Of a stretch of 64,000 nucleotides of DNA, positions 47,282-58,196 are shown piece after piece (the first letter of the stretch is position 1; every line of letters starts with the position of its first letter). The notes under the pieces were generated by a model. The model did no database searches. It was given only the letters and a program-made list of their open reading frames with translations, and had not been told where the DNA came from. Source of the DNA: Ampelocalamus luodianensis (Eukaryota > Streptophyta > Magnoliopsida > Poales > Poaceae); contig CM070619.1 of assembly GCA_036346255.1 (NCBI GenBank), forward strand, positions 42,352,342 through 42,416,341, read 5' to 3'. Both the position numbers and the translations under genes were made by a program.

Positions 47282-50200
47282 TTGAAGAAAGATTTCCATC
47301 AAAATGAGTCATGTTCTTTTGGTGGTGCTTTGAATTTTTCTTGGATCTGGACTCCTCCTAGAGGGAGATCAGGGGGGATTTTGATAGGGGTGTCTGGATT
47401 CTTTTTCTGTTGTGTGTTATAGTTGTGAGGAGTATTTTGTGTAAGTGACAATTCAAAATACAAGTGATAAGTTCATGTGGGACTCAATTATTATGTATGG
47501 GGCTGCTCAATAGGAGGGTAAGAGGCCTTCTTAGTTCAGTTAGCCCAACTGTTAAATGTGTCCTCTTTGCCTCTTTTTGTGGCAGGAGATTTCAATATCA
47601 TAAGGAAACCTTGTGAAAAAAGTAAATCTAGGGGTAGTAATAGGTGAAGTTTTTTTTTGTTCAATTCCATTATGGAAAGTGTAGGTTTGAGAGAGGTGCA
47701 GCCTAGTGGTAGACGATACACTTGGTGCAATAATTATAAAGATCCTACTTATGAATTGCTTAATAGAGTCTTGGTGAGTAATACCTGAGAGTAAAAGTAT
47801 CCTTTGGTTAGCACCAAAACTTTACCTAGATTGCTTTCAGATCATGCTCCCTTGTTTGTGGATACAGGGAGTGATATACCAAAAAGTCCTCTTTTTAGAT
47901 TTGAGTTGGTTTGGTTTTTGAGAGATGATTTGTATCAGCTTGTTCAGAACATTTGGGATCAGCCCACTGATGGGTTTTCCCCTATGGATATTTAGCAAAA
48001 TAAATTGAGGAAGTTGAGGAAGAAGATAAAAGGTTATAATAGTAATGTGGAGGGATTTTACAGAAAGCATAAAAATGAATTGTTGACTCAGATTGATACT
48101 TTGGATAAAGAATGTGAGGTCAGTGGGTTGAATACAGAGAAAAGAGAGTTCAAGATTTTGTTAGAAGAACAGTTAAAAAGAATTCTGAAAAAGGAAGAGC
48201 TCAAATGGTTTCAGAGATCTAAGGAAAATGATTTGTTAGAAAGAGATAGTAATACTAGATTTTATCATGCAAAAGTTAATGGTAGGAGGAGGAAAGTTTT
48301 CATTTATGCTTTGCATCGGACGAAGAAGTGATTGAAGGGATGAAAAGTTGATGAAATATATCACCGACTTTTATAAAAACCTTTTGGTCATTTTGAGTCC
48401 ATTTTGTGTAACATTGAAATGGAAGACATTCCTAAATTGGATGAACAAGACATAGATTTTTATTCAGATTTCACTATGGTGAGTTACAAACATTAGTCTT
48501 TTCTATGGAATTGAATAAGGCTCTGGTCCGATGGATTTCTAGTGGAATTCTATCAGAAATTTTGGCTTTTAATTAAGGCTGACTTCAAAGCTCTGTTAGA
48601 TGGCTTTTTTCTGGACAAGTGGATATTGCACGACTTAATTTTGGTGTCATTTCCTTGTTGCCAAAAAAGAAAGGATGCAGATAGAATTCAGAAATTTTGT
48701 CCTATGTGTTTACTAAATGTTAGTTACAAGATTGTAACTAAGGTTTTAACTAATAGATTGGCTAAGGTCATTGATAAGATAGTTCTTCCGTCGCAATCTG
48801 CTTTACTTAAGGGGAGGTATATCTCGGATGGGGTGCTGGTTTTACAGCAGTTTGGCATATTATTCAAAGTTGATTTTGAAAAGGCCTATGACAAAGTTAA
48901 TTGGAACTTCCTCTTTAGAACTCTTGTGCTAAAAGGTTTTCCAACTAAGTGGAATGACTAGATCATGCATGTGGTTAGTGGGGTAAAGTTTGTGTTAAAG
49001 TAAATGGAGTCCTTGGGCCTTATTTTAGAACGTTTAAAGGCCTTAGGTTGGGTGGTCCTTTATCACCACTGCTATTTGACCTTGTAGTTGATATTCTAGC
49101 TCATCTCATTAGGCAAGCTCAGGATTTGGGTTTGGTTAAAAGCCTAAACTCTCACTTGTCAATTGAAGGGACAACTATTCTATAGTATGTTGATGATACC
49201 ATATTTTTGATACAGGATGATGAAGAGAGTGCCAAGAACTTGAAGTTTATTTTGTGCTTGTTTGAACATCTTTCGGGTTTAAAGATAAATTTTCATAAAA
49301 GTGAGGTTTTTTTTTTTGCATTGGGTCAGCAGGGATTAAGCATAATATCTTTGAGGAAATCTTTACTTGCAAATGGGGGATTTACCTCTTAAGTATTTAG
49401 GGATACCTGTGGTTAGGAAAAAAAATTGAGAAATTTGGATTGGAAACATGTTGAGGATAAATTTGAGCATAAATTGAGTGGCTGGCAAGGGAAGTTGTTG
49501 GCTTTGGGAGGGAGATTGCTGCTTATTAATTCCTCTTTAAGTAGTTTGCTTTTGTATATGATGTCCTTTTTAAAATTACCTGTGGGTGTGAGAAAAAGGA
49601 TGGATTGTTGTAGATCAAGGTTTCTTTGGAACTCTGATGGGGGCAAAAAGAAATACCACTTGGTTAGTTGGCCAGTGGTTTGTTTGCCTAAATCACAAGG
49701 GGGTTTAGGTATCCTTGATCTAAAAGTGATGAATTTAGCTCTGTTAGGTAAATGGTTGTGGAGGTTAGAAAATGGCAGTGGTCATTGGCAAGATATCATT
49801 AGGAAAAAAATACCGAAGTAAGAAAACCTTATCTCAAGGCTAAAGTTGGAGAGACTCATTTTTGGAAAGGAGTAATGGAGATAAAAATGACTTCCTGTCT
49901 TGTTGTAAAAGAAATTTGGGAGATGGTTCTAGAACCAGGTTTTGGGAAGATTCGTGGATGGGTGATGTTTCTTTTGAGTAATAATGCTAGATTGTATGAT
50001 CTTGTGATTCAGAAGCATGTCACGGTGGTGGTGGTCTTAAGCAAGGGGTTAAGTCTATTAAGTTTAGAAGGACCCTTTTGGGGGAAAGTTTAAGGCTGTG
50101 GCAGTAACTTTCACTAGATTGCAGCAAGGTGAAGTTAGGTAGTGGTTGTGACAAATTAGTATGGTTGCTGACACCTTCTAGTGTTTTTCTGTGAAGTCCT

Positions 50201-51016
50201 TTTATAATTCGTTAAGGAATCAACATTTTGATTTTCCTTATCGCTTCATTTGGGGTGTAAGACTGCCTTTGAGAGTTCAGTTTTTTTTTGTGGTTAGTCC
50301 TTAAGCAAAGGATTTTAACTAAAGACAATCTTTTGCATAGGGTTGATCGAGGATAAGACTTGTGTCTTACGTGGTATGGATGAGAACATCAATCATCTGT
50401 TTTTGGGTTGTCCTTTGTCAAGATTTATTTGGAATGTTGTGGGGTGTGCTTTTAGCTTACCTTGTCCTCTAGCTGATATTCATCAGTTAATGAATAACTA
50501 GATGGGTTGTTTTGCTAAGAGGTCAAAAAGGCTAGTCTTAGTTGGTGTAGCTGCCATTGTCTGGAGTATTTGGAGAGTTCGAAATACAGCTTGTTTCCAT
50601 CATAAGTGGCCTCTAGAACCAGTGTATGTGTTGTTTGATGTTTGCCGGTGGATTGGTCTTTGGTCCAAATTGCAGAAGGAGGTAGATCAGGAATTACTAG
50701 TCAAGGGCACTAAAATGCTTGAACAAGTGGCATTGGAGGTTTTTGGAGCCAAAAGAAGATGGTCGCCGTGGGTCAAGAAGCTGAAGAATGGAGCTTGATC
50801 AGGATGGCTTTTAGTTTTTGTTAGTTCCTGTTTTTGAGATGTTATGTTGTTGGTAGTTTTTTGTTCTGGCTGTAATCGCAGTTTCTGAGTTCTTGATTGT
50901 CTTGGAATGTATCTGCTGATTACTTCCTTTTCTTCACATTTTAGTTTCTCAGTTGAACTTTTGTAACTTGTTTTCTGTTAATAGAAACAGGGGTGTCGCC
51001 CTTTATCCACAAAAAA
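47282..51016 (+). mobile_element. 5'-truncated L1-type LINE with 14-bp target duplication
   Basis: Flanked by CCTACGCTACCCTG at 47268-47281 and 51017-51030, with an A-rich 3' end (ccacaaaaaa). There is no ORF1; the sequence starts within the endonuclease region, so the copy is 5'-truncated, the usual result of incomplete target-primed reverse transcription. Confidence 0.92.
47580..50798 (+). pseudogene. LINE ORF2 remnant: endonuclease, reverse transcriptase, C-terminal zinc-finger domain
   Basis: The endonuclease end shows AGDFNIIRKPCEK and RLLSDHAPLFV (47.58-47.86 kb). RT blocks are IQKFCPMCLLNVSYKIVTKV, LTNRLAKVIDKIVLPSQSAL, FKVDFEKAYDKVNWNFLF, YVDDTIFLIQDDEES (about 49.19 kb) and LKINFHKSEVFFF. 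The thumb-like region has LSGWQGKLLALGGRLLLINS and LPKSQGGLGILDLKVMNLAL. A zf-RVT-like tail follows (GMDENINHLFLGCPLSRFIW). Frames change many times and carry stops, so it is dead. Confidence 0.9.
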
Positions 51017-51042
51017 CCTACGCTACCCTGCTATTGTCGACA

Positions 51043-51271
51043 ACGGTGCCATCTCGACGACTCCGATGACCACATTCTCTAGTGAACCATCCATACAACC
51101 TGCGTAGCTGAGGTCAGCTACAATAGGAAGACAGTTCGACATCCAATCATGATTTTATAAGTCGTCTAAGCTTCTGAGCATAATTGTTTTGTTGATGTCT
51201 CTTTAGTGTATGTGAACCTCCCTCGGGCAATAGTTGGTTGATGGCTCGAAACATTTGAATCGGAGGCTAAG
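51043..51271. other. Unassigned spacer between LINE and copia LTR
   Basis: About 230 bp, perhaps the internal start of the element whose LTR surrounds the LINE. No ORF of note and no repeat seen. Confidence 0.35.
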
Positions 51272-51338
51272 TGACGTAAAATGGAGTATTCACTCTATGT
51301 TGTATTGCCAAGAAGCATGGAGTTATACAAGGCTTTAT

Positions 51339-52900
51339 TGAAGGAACGCGGAAGACTACGATGGCACAAAACAAAATTTTGCGCGCAACCAAGGAACCTT
51401 TGCTAGTAATAGATCATGAGATTACCACTAGACACGCCAACTTGTAGCGGAAGTAGAGTCGATGAAGTGAGTTGATGCAGAGTAGTCGTGCTTCTCGCAC
51501 GTCTTCTCCTCTTGGTCCGAGATCGTCATGAGTTACAGATTATCCTAGTGATGATGCTTCGCAACAACACCTTCAAGGTATCCACACGTACGGGGCAGGG
51601 ACACCACATGCAGGAGTGCTAGCGTCGGCGGCGTGGTTGAGGAGGGTGTAGCTATTAGGGTTTCGAGGATTCTTCAAAAGAGATTACTCAACCCCATACC
51701 ACCGCCCCCTCTATTTATAGGTATCCAACTTGAGGTCCATTAGGAACTCGAGGCCTACAAGCATTTGATCACCATCCAAATCAAATCCTTGCCCTTTAAG
51801 TGTGTGACCCTATATGTTCATGCATGATCAGTTGTGACTCGGAAACTCTTTTCCGACCACGAGTCGTTAGCAGTACCTAGCAGCACATAACGATTCCCGA
51901 ATATACAAATAATATATCGGATGAACCTTAATGCAATATGATCTATAACCAGGTCCTCATCACTTACGACCAGGTCCTATCTCTATACGACCAGTTCGTA
52001 TTCGGTCACGACCAGTTCGCAACTCCTTACGACTAGATTTCGACCACTGTGTGATTACGTTCGATCAATCTACGACCAGTTTGGAGAACTCCAGGACCTC
52101 TCCCCGCGGAGGAGGTCCTAGAAAGCGGTTGTCCGTCTGGTCGAACTAGACTACCTATTTGTGTATTATCTCTTTGCCTCACGACGTCTGGTTGAACTTC
52201 AGGTGAGATTATTTGTCATCCATGGACTATTCAATACTTTCTCGATCAAGTGTCAAATAACTTCATGTGGTCGACACTTCGACCACTAGTGGTATGACCA
52301 TGCACTTTCTTTATCCGATCATAACGAGAGGCCCAGAGATATCTCTCCTGTTATGTTAGGAGGGACAAATTCCATATCTGACCAGTCACATTCCTCCTCA
52401 TGTTTCATAGCATACCCGGAAGCTACCTTTATAACCACCCAGTTATAAGCAGTGTTTGACGACCCCTAAGAGTTCTATTATACATGTAGAAAACTATGCT
52501 GATTTTAGGTCTAATGATTATACATCATCATTGTTTGAGACCAACTAATGACACAGAATCATAACAATCTCAATAGTGCCTCAAGGTGGGTCTTATCCAA
52601 CATCATGTTCTCTAACATGTATCTATATTATTGGTTTGATATCTCTATATCTACGACCTGTGAAACATAGTCACCAATCAATACATATGGTAGTCTATTT
52701 ATATGTGTCCTCATATATTTCTGACTAGGGAACTATTAAGAATAATCATCGCAAAAATACAGAGTTTCACAATCAAGTCACATACTTGATGATAAATATT
52801 AACGATATTATTCTAAGAACAAGATAACATATTACCCAATGTTATGAATATAATAAAATAAAATTATCTCTATGATTGCCTCTAGGGAATATTTCTAACA
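51339..52900 (-). mobile_element. Solo LTR (1.56 kb, BARE/Angela-like) inside the copia 3' LTR
   Basis: The plus strand starts TGAAGGAACGCGG and ends GGGAATATTTCTAACA. The minus-strand start, TGTTAGAAATATTCCCTAGA, is like that of the Angela/BARE-1/RIRE1 group. The flanks are TTTAT (51334-51338) and TTCAT (52901-52905), a 4/5 duplication. Removing it restores the small copia LTR (tacaaggctt-catgggct). It has a TATA-like ctctatttataggta near 51710 and no coding sequence. Confidence 0.85.
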
Positions 52901-52930
52901 TTCATGGGCTATAGGCCTCGGGCTATACAA

Positions 52931-52954
52931 GGAGAGAGAGAGAGAGAGAGAGAC
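52931..52954. repeat. (GA)n run in the short copia LTR
   Basis: About eleven AG units near the end of the 3' LTR. The 5' LTR has a shorter run at about 57600-57609, so the tract has changed length since insertion. Confidence 0.9.
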
Positions 52955-52985
52955 CTTAACACCCCCCTTAAACTCAAGGTGGATC

Positions 52986-55900
52986 TCACACATTAAGTTT
53001 GAGAACATGAAGGTTATGTTGTTCTCTATTTTGAGCCTTCGCGAAGAAGTCTGTCACTTGAAGCTCCGAAGGAACATATTGGAGACAAATAGTTGATTGC
53101 TGGCAATGAAAATGTGTGAATGAAGCATCCACACTAATATGCTTAGTTAGCTCATGCTTGACAGGATCATTTGCAATTTGAATAGCAGCGATACTGTCAC
53201 AACGAACGGATGTGGGGTGCATCACACGGAACACTAAGATCAGCCAAAAGCCACCGAAGCCACATGATCTCTGAGGTGGTAGTGGCAAGGGCTCGAAGCT
53301 CAGCCTTAGTGCTAGAACGGAACACTGTAGTCTATTTCTTGGATTTCCAGGCAATGAGAGAGGTGCCAAGAAAAAGACAATATCCAGTGACTGAGCGACG
53401 GTCAACAGGATCACTGGCCAAGATGGAGTCAGAGTAAGCATGAAGCTGAAGCTGATTAGAGTGAGCATAGAACAAACAACGAGATGTTGTCCCCATCAAG
53501 TACTGAAGTACACGAAGTAAGTGACTATAATGGACTGAGGTAGGATCATTGACAAACTGACTGAGAACATGTACTACATGAGCAATATTAGGCCTAGTCA
53601 TAGTGAGATACACAAGGCTGCCTACAAGATGCCTGTAGCGAGAGGGGTCCTCAAGGAGGGTGCCATCGTGAGACGCATTGCAAATGGAGCTCCATAGGTG
53701 TAGCAAAGAAGGCGTTTATCGAAGACTGAGCGAGAGATCAAATCCTGAGTGTACGGATCTTTGAGAGATAGTAGCCATCATCGGTATGATCAACCTCAAT
53801 TCCCATAATGTAACTGAGGGACCCCAGATCTGACATCTTGAACTGCACACTCAATTTTTGCTTAACAAAGGTAATGTATTCTGAATCATATCTAGTAATC
53901 AACATATCCACATAGAGTAGAAGCAATGTACGCCCACGCTTAGAGGTGTGAATGAAGAGTGCAGGGTCATGTTCAATAGGAGAGAAACTAGCAGCTCAAA
54001 CCACATAGCTAAACCGTTCAAACCAGGCACGAGTGGCTTGCTTGAGCCCATAGAGAGCCTTTCGAAGGCGACATACATGCCCAGATGGAACCTCAACACC
54101 CGAAGGTGGTTCCATGTTAGACTTCCTCATGTAGATCACCATGAAGGAAAGCATTCTTAATACCCATTTGAGATATTTTCCATGACCGAATAGCAGCTAC
54201 AGCAGTCAAAGTGCGAACTGTCGTCATGTGAGCAGCTCGAGCAAAGGTCTCATCATAATCTAAACCATGAGCCTGCTGAAAACCTCTAGCAACAAGTCGA
54301 GCCTTGTAGCGTTCCACAAAACCATTTGACCCAGTTTTTACTTTGTACACCCATTTGCACATGATAGGGATTGACTGAAGGGGTAGTGGCACCAAATCCC
54401 ATGTACCAGTAACCTCTAGAGCTGCAAGCTCCTCAGACATAACTAGCTACCACTTAGGTAGTAGAACTGCCTCCGATAAGTACTAACCTCATGAGTTACT
54501 CCTGCATATAAACCATATCTATCTGGAATCTTAATGGAAGAACGGTCACGAAGAGCATACCTCGATATCCGAGAGGAGTCGTCGGTGCAAGGATCAGTAG
54601 TACTAGCTGGAGGAGCAGAAATCAAAGGAATAGGAAGCTCAGAATCAGATGAAACAACTCTAGGACGACGACTACAATGGAATGGAAGTGTATCTGAAGG
54701 TAGAGCTAGTGAGGGAGAGGAAGGAACTTGTGAAGGTGGCTCTGATGGCAGAGATGATGATGGCAGATCAGAAACTGACTCATCTGGAGAGAAGATAGGT
54801 GGAAAAGAAAGAAACGAGGTAGACTCTAAGGAAGTTGAGGATGATGATTGAGTGGAAAAAGAATAGAAGAAAGGTCCATCCTCAGCAAAGGTGACATCTC
54901 GAGAAAACCGAATGCGGCGAGCAGAAGGATCATAGCAACTATAACCCTTGTGCTCAAGACTGTACCCAAGAAAAATACATTCAACAGACTGAGCAGTCAA
55001 TTTGGTACGCTCACGAGGTGCTAAGAGAATATAGCAGGTACAACCAAAAACATGAAGGTGGTCATACTTGGGAGGAGAAACAAACAGAATCTCACCATAG
55101 CACTTGCCCTGAAGACGAGAGGAAGGCTGGAGATTAATGAGATAGACAGCTGTTGAAACAGCTTCATCCTAGAAATGAGCAAGAACAAAAGAGGAAATCA
55201 TGAGAGTACGAACTATCAATATATGACGATGTTTACGCTCAGCAACACCATTATGAGCATGAGCACCTAGACATGAAAGTTGAGGAAGATTGTCTTCAGA
55301 AGAGAGAAACTCACGAAAGGCTGTGGATAGGTACTCCCCTCCTGAGTCAGAACGGAAACCACAAATAGCACTAGAAAACTGTGTATGAACCATGCAAACA
55401 AAAGCCTGATGTATAGAAATCAATTGAGAACGATGCTTCATGAAATAGAACCAAGTATATCGAGAGTAATCATCAACAGATGTAACATAGTGTTTGTGAC
55501 CACCCTTGAAACAAAGGAGAAGGACCCACACATCATCGTCCACTAGATCAAAAGGATGACTAGAACAAGTAGTGCTGGAAGAGTATGGAAGCTGTATTTG
55601 TTTGCCTAGCTTGCAACCTTTACAATGAAAACCAGCATCTATAGTTACATGATCCAAAACACCCTGCTGAGCTAAAGTGGACAAACAAGAACCACATAGA
55701 TGGCCTAAGTGATGATGCCACTAGGCAAAAGAGGACACTGAAGTGGAAATAGCGAAGTGACAGATGACGCGCAAGCTGGAAGGTGTAAGGTGTAAGGTAT
55801 CAAGAACGTAGGAGCTCGTAGATCCGCTATGGCAACGGCCAGTACCAATCACCTTTTTGCTCTAACGATCCTGCACATAACAAGAGATGTCATCAAAACT

Positions 55901-57043
55901 AATGAAATAATTCATATCAGCCGCCCGACCAACAGACATAAGATTCATGGACAACTGTGGAACAAAAGAAATAGCATGAACAGAAAACTTAGATGTGGAA
56001 AGAGAACCCTGATGTGTAACAGAACAAGGTGTACTATCAGCTGCCTGAACAAATGGACCATCCTTCACTAGCTGGCAAGACACAAGCTGAGAGCAATCAG
56101 AGGTCACATGAAAAGAAGCCCCTGAATCAAGTACCCAAGGCTGAACAGCACTGGAAGCAGACTGGGAGGCAGTTGAAACTAAGGCACTCTTCGCTGAAGG
56201 CCCTAACTCAAAGACTGCAGTGGTGGAGGACCTCCTAGTAGATCCACGACGCTGCTGCAAAGGAAACTTCTTACGATACTCAGCCAACATCTCAGGGTGA
56301 AGGGTAAAGCAGCGATCAGATGTATGTCCAAACTTCTTGCAATAGGAACAGACTACATCTCCTGAGGGAGAACCTCGGTGCTGAGAGGCAAGAACACTGG
56401 TATGAGTCATCGGTATAGTAGGTGTGACAAGAGAGCGAAGACGTGTCTCCTCATCAATCAGACGAGCAAGTGCATCATCCAAGTTAGGAAGAGTTGGGTG
56501 GCCAAGTAACTAGGTACGACTGTGCTCAAACTCTTGCCTAAGGCCCATCACAAACTGAAACATGGAGGTTTGTTGCTCATGCTTTTCTTTAGCCATACAA
56601 GACTCACATATAGAGTGTCTCTTTGGAGTCATAGAGACAAGCTGACTAGTGATGCGAGTGAAGGCTCCATAGTACTCCTCTATGGACATGTCTTGCTGCT
56701 GAAGATTGTGCAATATTTGCAACAAGGAAAAACGAAGTGCTCTACTAGGTTGAAGATATCGTTGATCAAGATATTTTTATATCTCTTTGGTGGAGTGGTG
56801 ATGCTCAAGGTTCATCCGAAGTGAAGGAACAACACTCAGAACTAGAGCTCCCATCACCTTAGCATCAGCCTTTTTCCAAGCCTTCTTGGTGGCATCATCA
56901 GCCTTTGAATCGGGAGGATCATCATTCAGGTGATCCTTAAGACCAACTGCCCTCACAATTGTCATGGCCGAAAAAGTCCACTCCCTGTAGTTGGAGCTAT
57001 CTAGCTTGATGTCAGTGGCCAAGAGAGAGCTATCCTTTGCCAT
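52986..57043 (-). pseudogene. Copia gag-pol of the short-LTR element, broken
   Basis: From ATG 57043 the gag reads MAKDSSLLATDIKLDSSNYR, with a knuckle VVCSYCKKFGHTSDRCFTLH (56.35 kb) and protease QPWVLDSGASFHVTSDCSQL (56.11 kb). The integrase has YVTSVDDYSRYTWFYFM, GFRSDSGGEYLS and HAHNGVAERKHR (55.2-55.5 kb). A Ser/Pro-rich linker lies at 54.6-54.9 kb. RT has ERYKARLVARGFQQAHGLDY and NAFLHGDLHEEV (54.1-54.4 kb), and the catalytic box reads LLLYVDMLITRYD (53.9 kb), with YVDM instead of YVDD. RNase H ends at 52986. Stops after HGDLHEEV, KSKK and others disable it. Confidence 0.88.
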
Positions 57044-57461
57044 AGCAATAGAGAACAACAGAGGAAGTCGCCACATCGAGAAGACGATCCTCTGCTGGCG
57101 GAGATGAAGAACCCTTCCTCTCGTGTGGCTTCAAAGAATGCCTAATGATAAGGAAGAAGAAGAAGGGCGGTGTTTCTCTCCTGGCGATGAGGAAGGGTCG
57201 GGAACTAGAGGCCAGCCTTAACGGAGCGGGAGACGAGCTTCTTCTTCGGGCCGCGACCGAGGACCTCGGCAGCAAGGTACTCGAGGATGGTGACGAGGTA
57301 GACGGGGGCGCTAGTGCCGATGTGCTAGTAGTAGAAGAATCAACACCTGGTGACGAGGAAGAAGAAGAAGGGGCCATCATCTCCTCTCCTGGCGATGAGG
57401 AAGGGCCGGCCTTGATGAAGCGAAACGGGGAAGGGGCCGACGAGGAGGAACTAGAGGCCAC
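57044..57461 (-). other. Ser-rich leader ORF between LTR and gag of the short-LTR copia element
   Basis: An open minus-strand frame from 57461 (MASSSSSSAPSPFRFIKAGP) rich in Ser, Pro and Ala, ending just inside the gag start. It may be an upstream part of gag, an untranslated leader or a transduced segment. It has no recognised domain. Confidence 0.3.
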
Positions 57462-57621
57462 GGCTGAATAGGGTTAGGGATTTGGCCAGTGCTCTGATAC
57501 CATGTAACAGAAAATGGAGTATTCACTCTATGTTGTATTGCCAAGAAGCATAGAGTTATACAAGGCTTCATGGGCTATGGGCCTCATGGGCTATACAAGG
57601 AGAGAGAGAGACTGTTCTTAA

Positions 57622-58196
57622 CAAATACCTCGTCTCAGTTGCAAACTTGCAATGCACAAGGAGCAAATATTTAGGCGGCATACAACATAGTGAACAAAAC
57701 CTAAAGATGAAGTTTGTTTACCAAAATATAATGCCCTTTTTTTTCTACAACATAGTGAGCAAATATTATTTCTTCCTCGTAGGTACAACGTGCAAGTCTC
57801 ATTTCGCTCATTTGATTGGATGGTCGCATTCGTTATATACTTATATTGAAAAGATGTACAACTGGGGTAAACCATAAGAGCATGACCAAAAACAAAAAAG
57901 ATTGAACATTGAACCAGTGGATCCGATTTTTCAAGAACTCGAATAAACAAATTCTATCCACTGCTATGATGCTGTCGTTGATTATTACAGATGATTCTTC
58001 GATTTGATTGCAATGCTGGAAAAACTTTTCCAAGAGCAAGAATGTGACAGAATTATTTGACGGTCTTAAACCGTGTTAACGCCCAAAGAAATACGAGGTG
58101 CCGGCCAATTAACCTCTTAATGCTAAAGCTTCTCTCGGTATGCAACAAAAATTAGGGAGACGAAAACAATCAAGAAAGAAGAACCGCAGCTGGTGC
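57622..58196. other. 3' flank of IDH
   Basis: 575 bp between the copia LTR and the IDH stop codon. The part next to 58196 should be IDH 3' UTR; no poly(A) signal was fixed with confidence. No other gene seen. Confidence 0.5.

Larger units (their letters stand above)
46951..51042 (+). mobile_element. Possible small LTR split by the LINE
   Basis: Starts TGTTGTGGACTTATATTGAG and, once the LINE is removed, ends CTATTGTCGACA; about 343 bp. It contains gtaatctgaaatcaagtaag, an R/U5-like block. The following acggtgccatctcgacgac may be a worn tat-type primer site. No target duplication was identified, so this is tentative. Confidence 0.35.
51272..57621 (-). mobile_element. Short-LTR Ty1/copia element, minus strand, interrupted by a solo LTR
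   Basis: The 5' LTR is 57503-57621 (119 bp; plus strand TGTAACAG...CTTAACA). The 3' LTR is 51272-51338 plus 52901-52961. The two share the stretch gagtattcactctatgttgt and GA repeats. The PBS TGGTATCAGAGC is at 57491-57502. A polypurine run (TTTAAGGGGGG on the minus strand) adjoins the 3' LTR. Gag, protease, integrase, RT and RNase H follow in copia order. No matching target duplication was seen (CTAAG / AATAC). Confidence 0.88.

Noticed and set aside
54534..54851. Plus-strand acidic ORF (EEGTCEGGSDGRDDDGRSE type)
   Set aside because: Antisense of the Ser/Pro-rich linker of copia pol.
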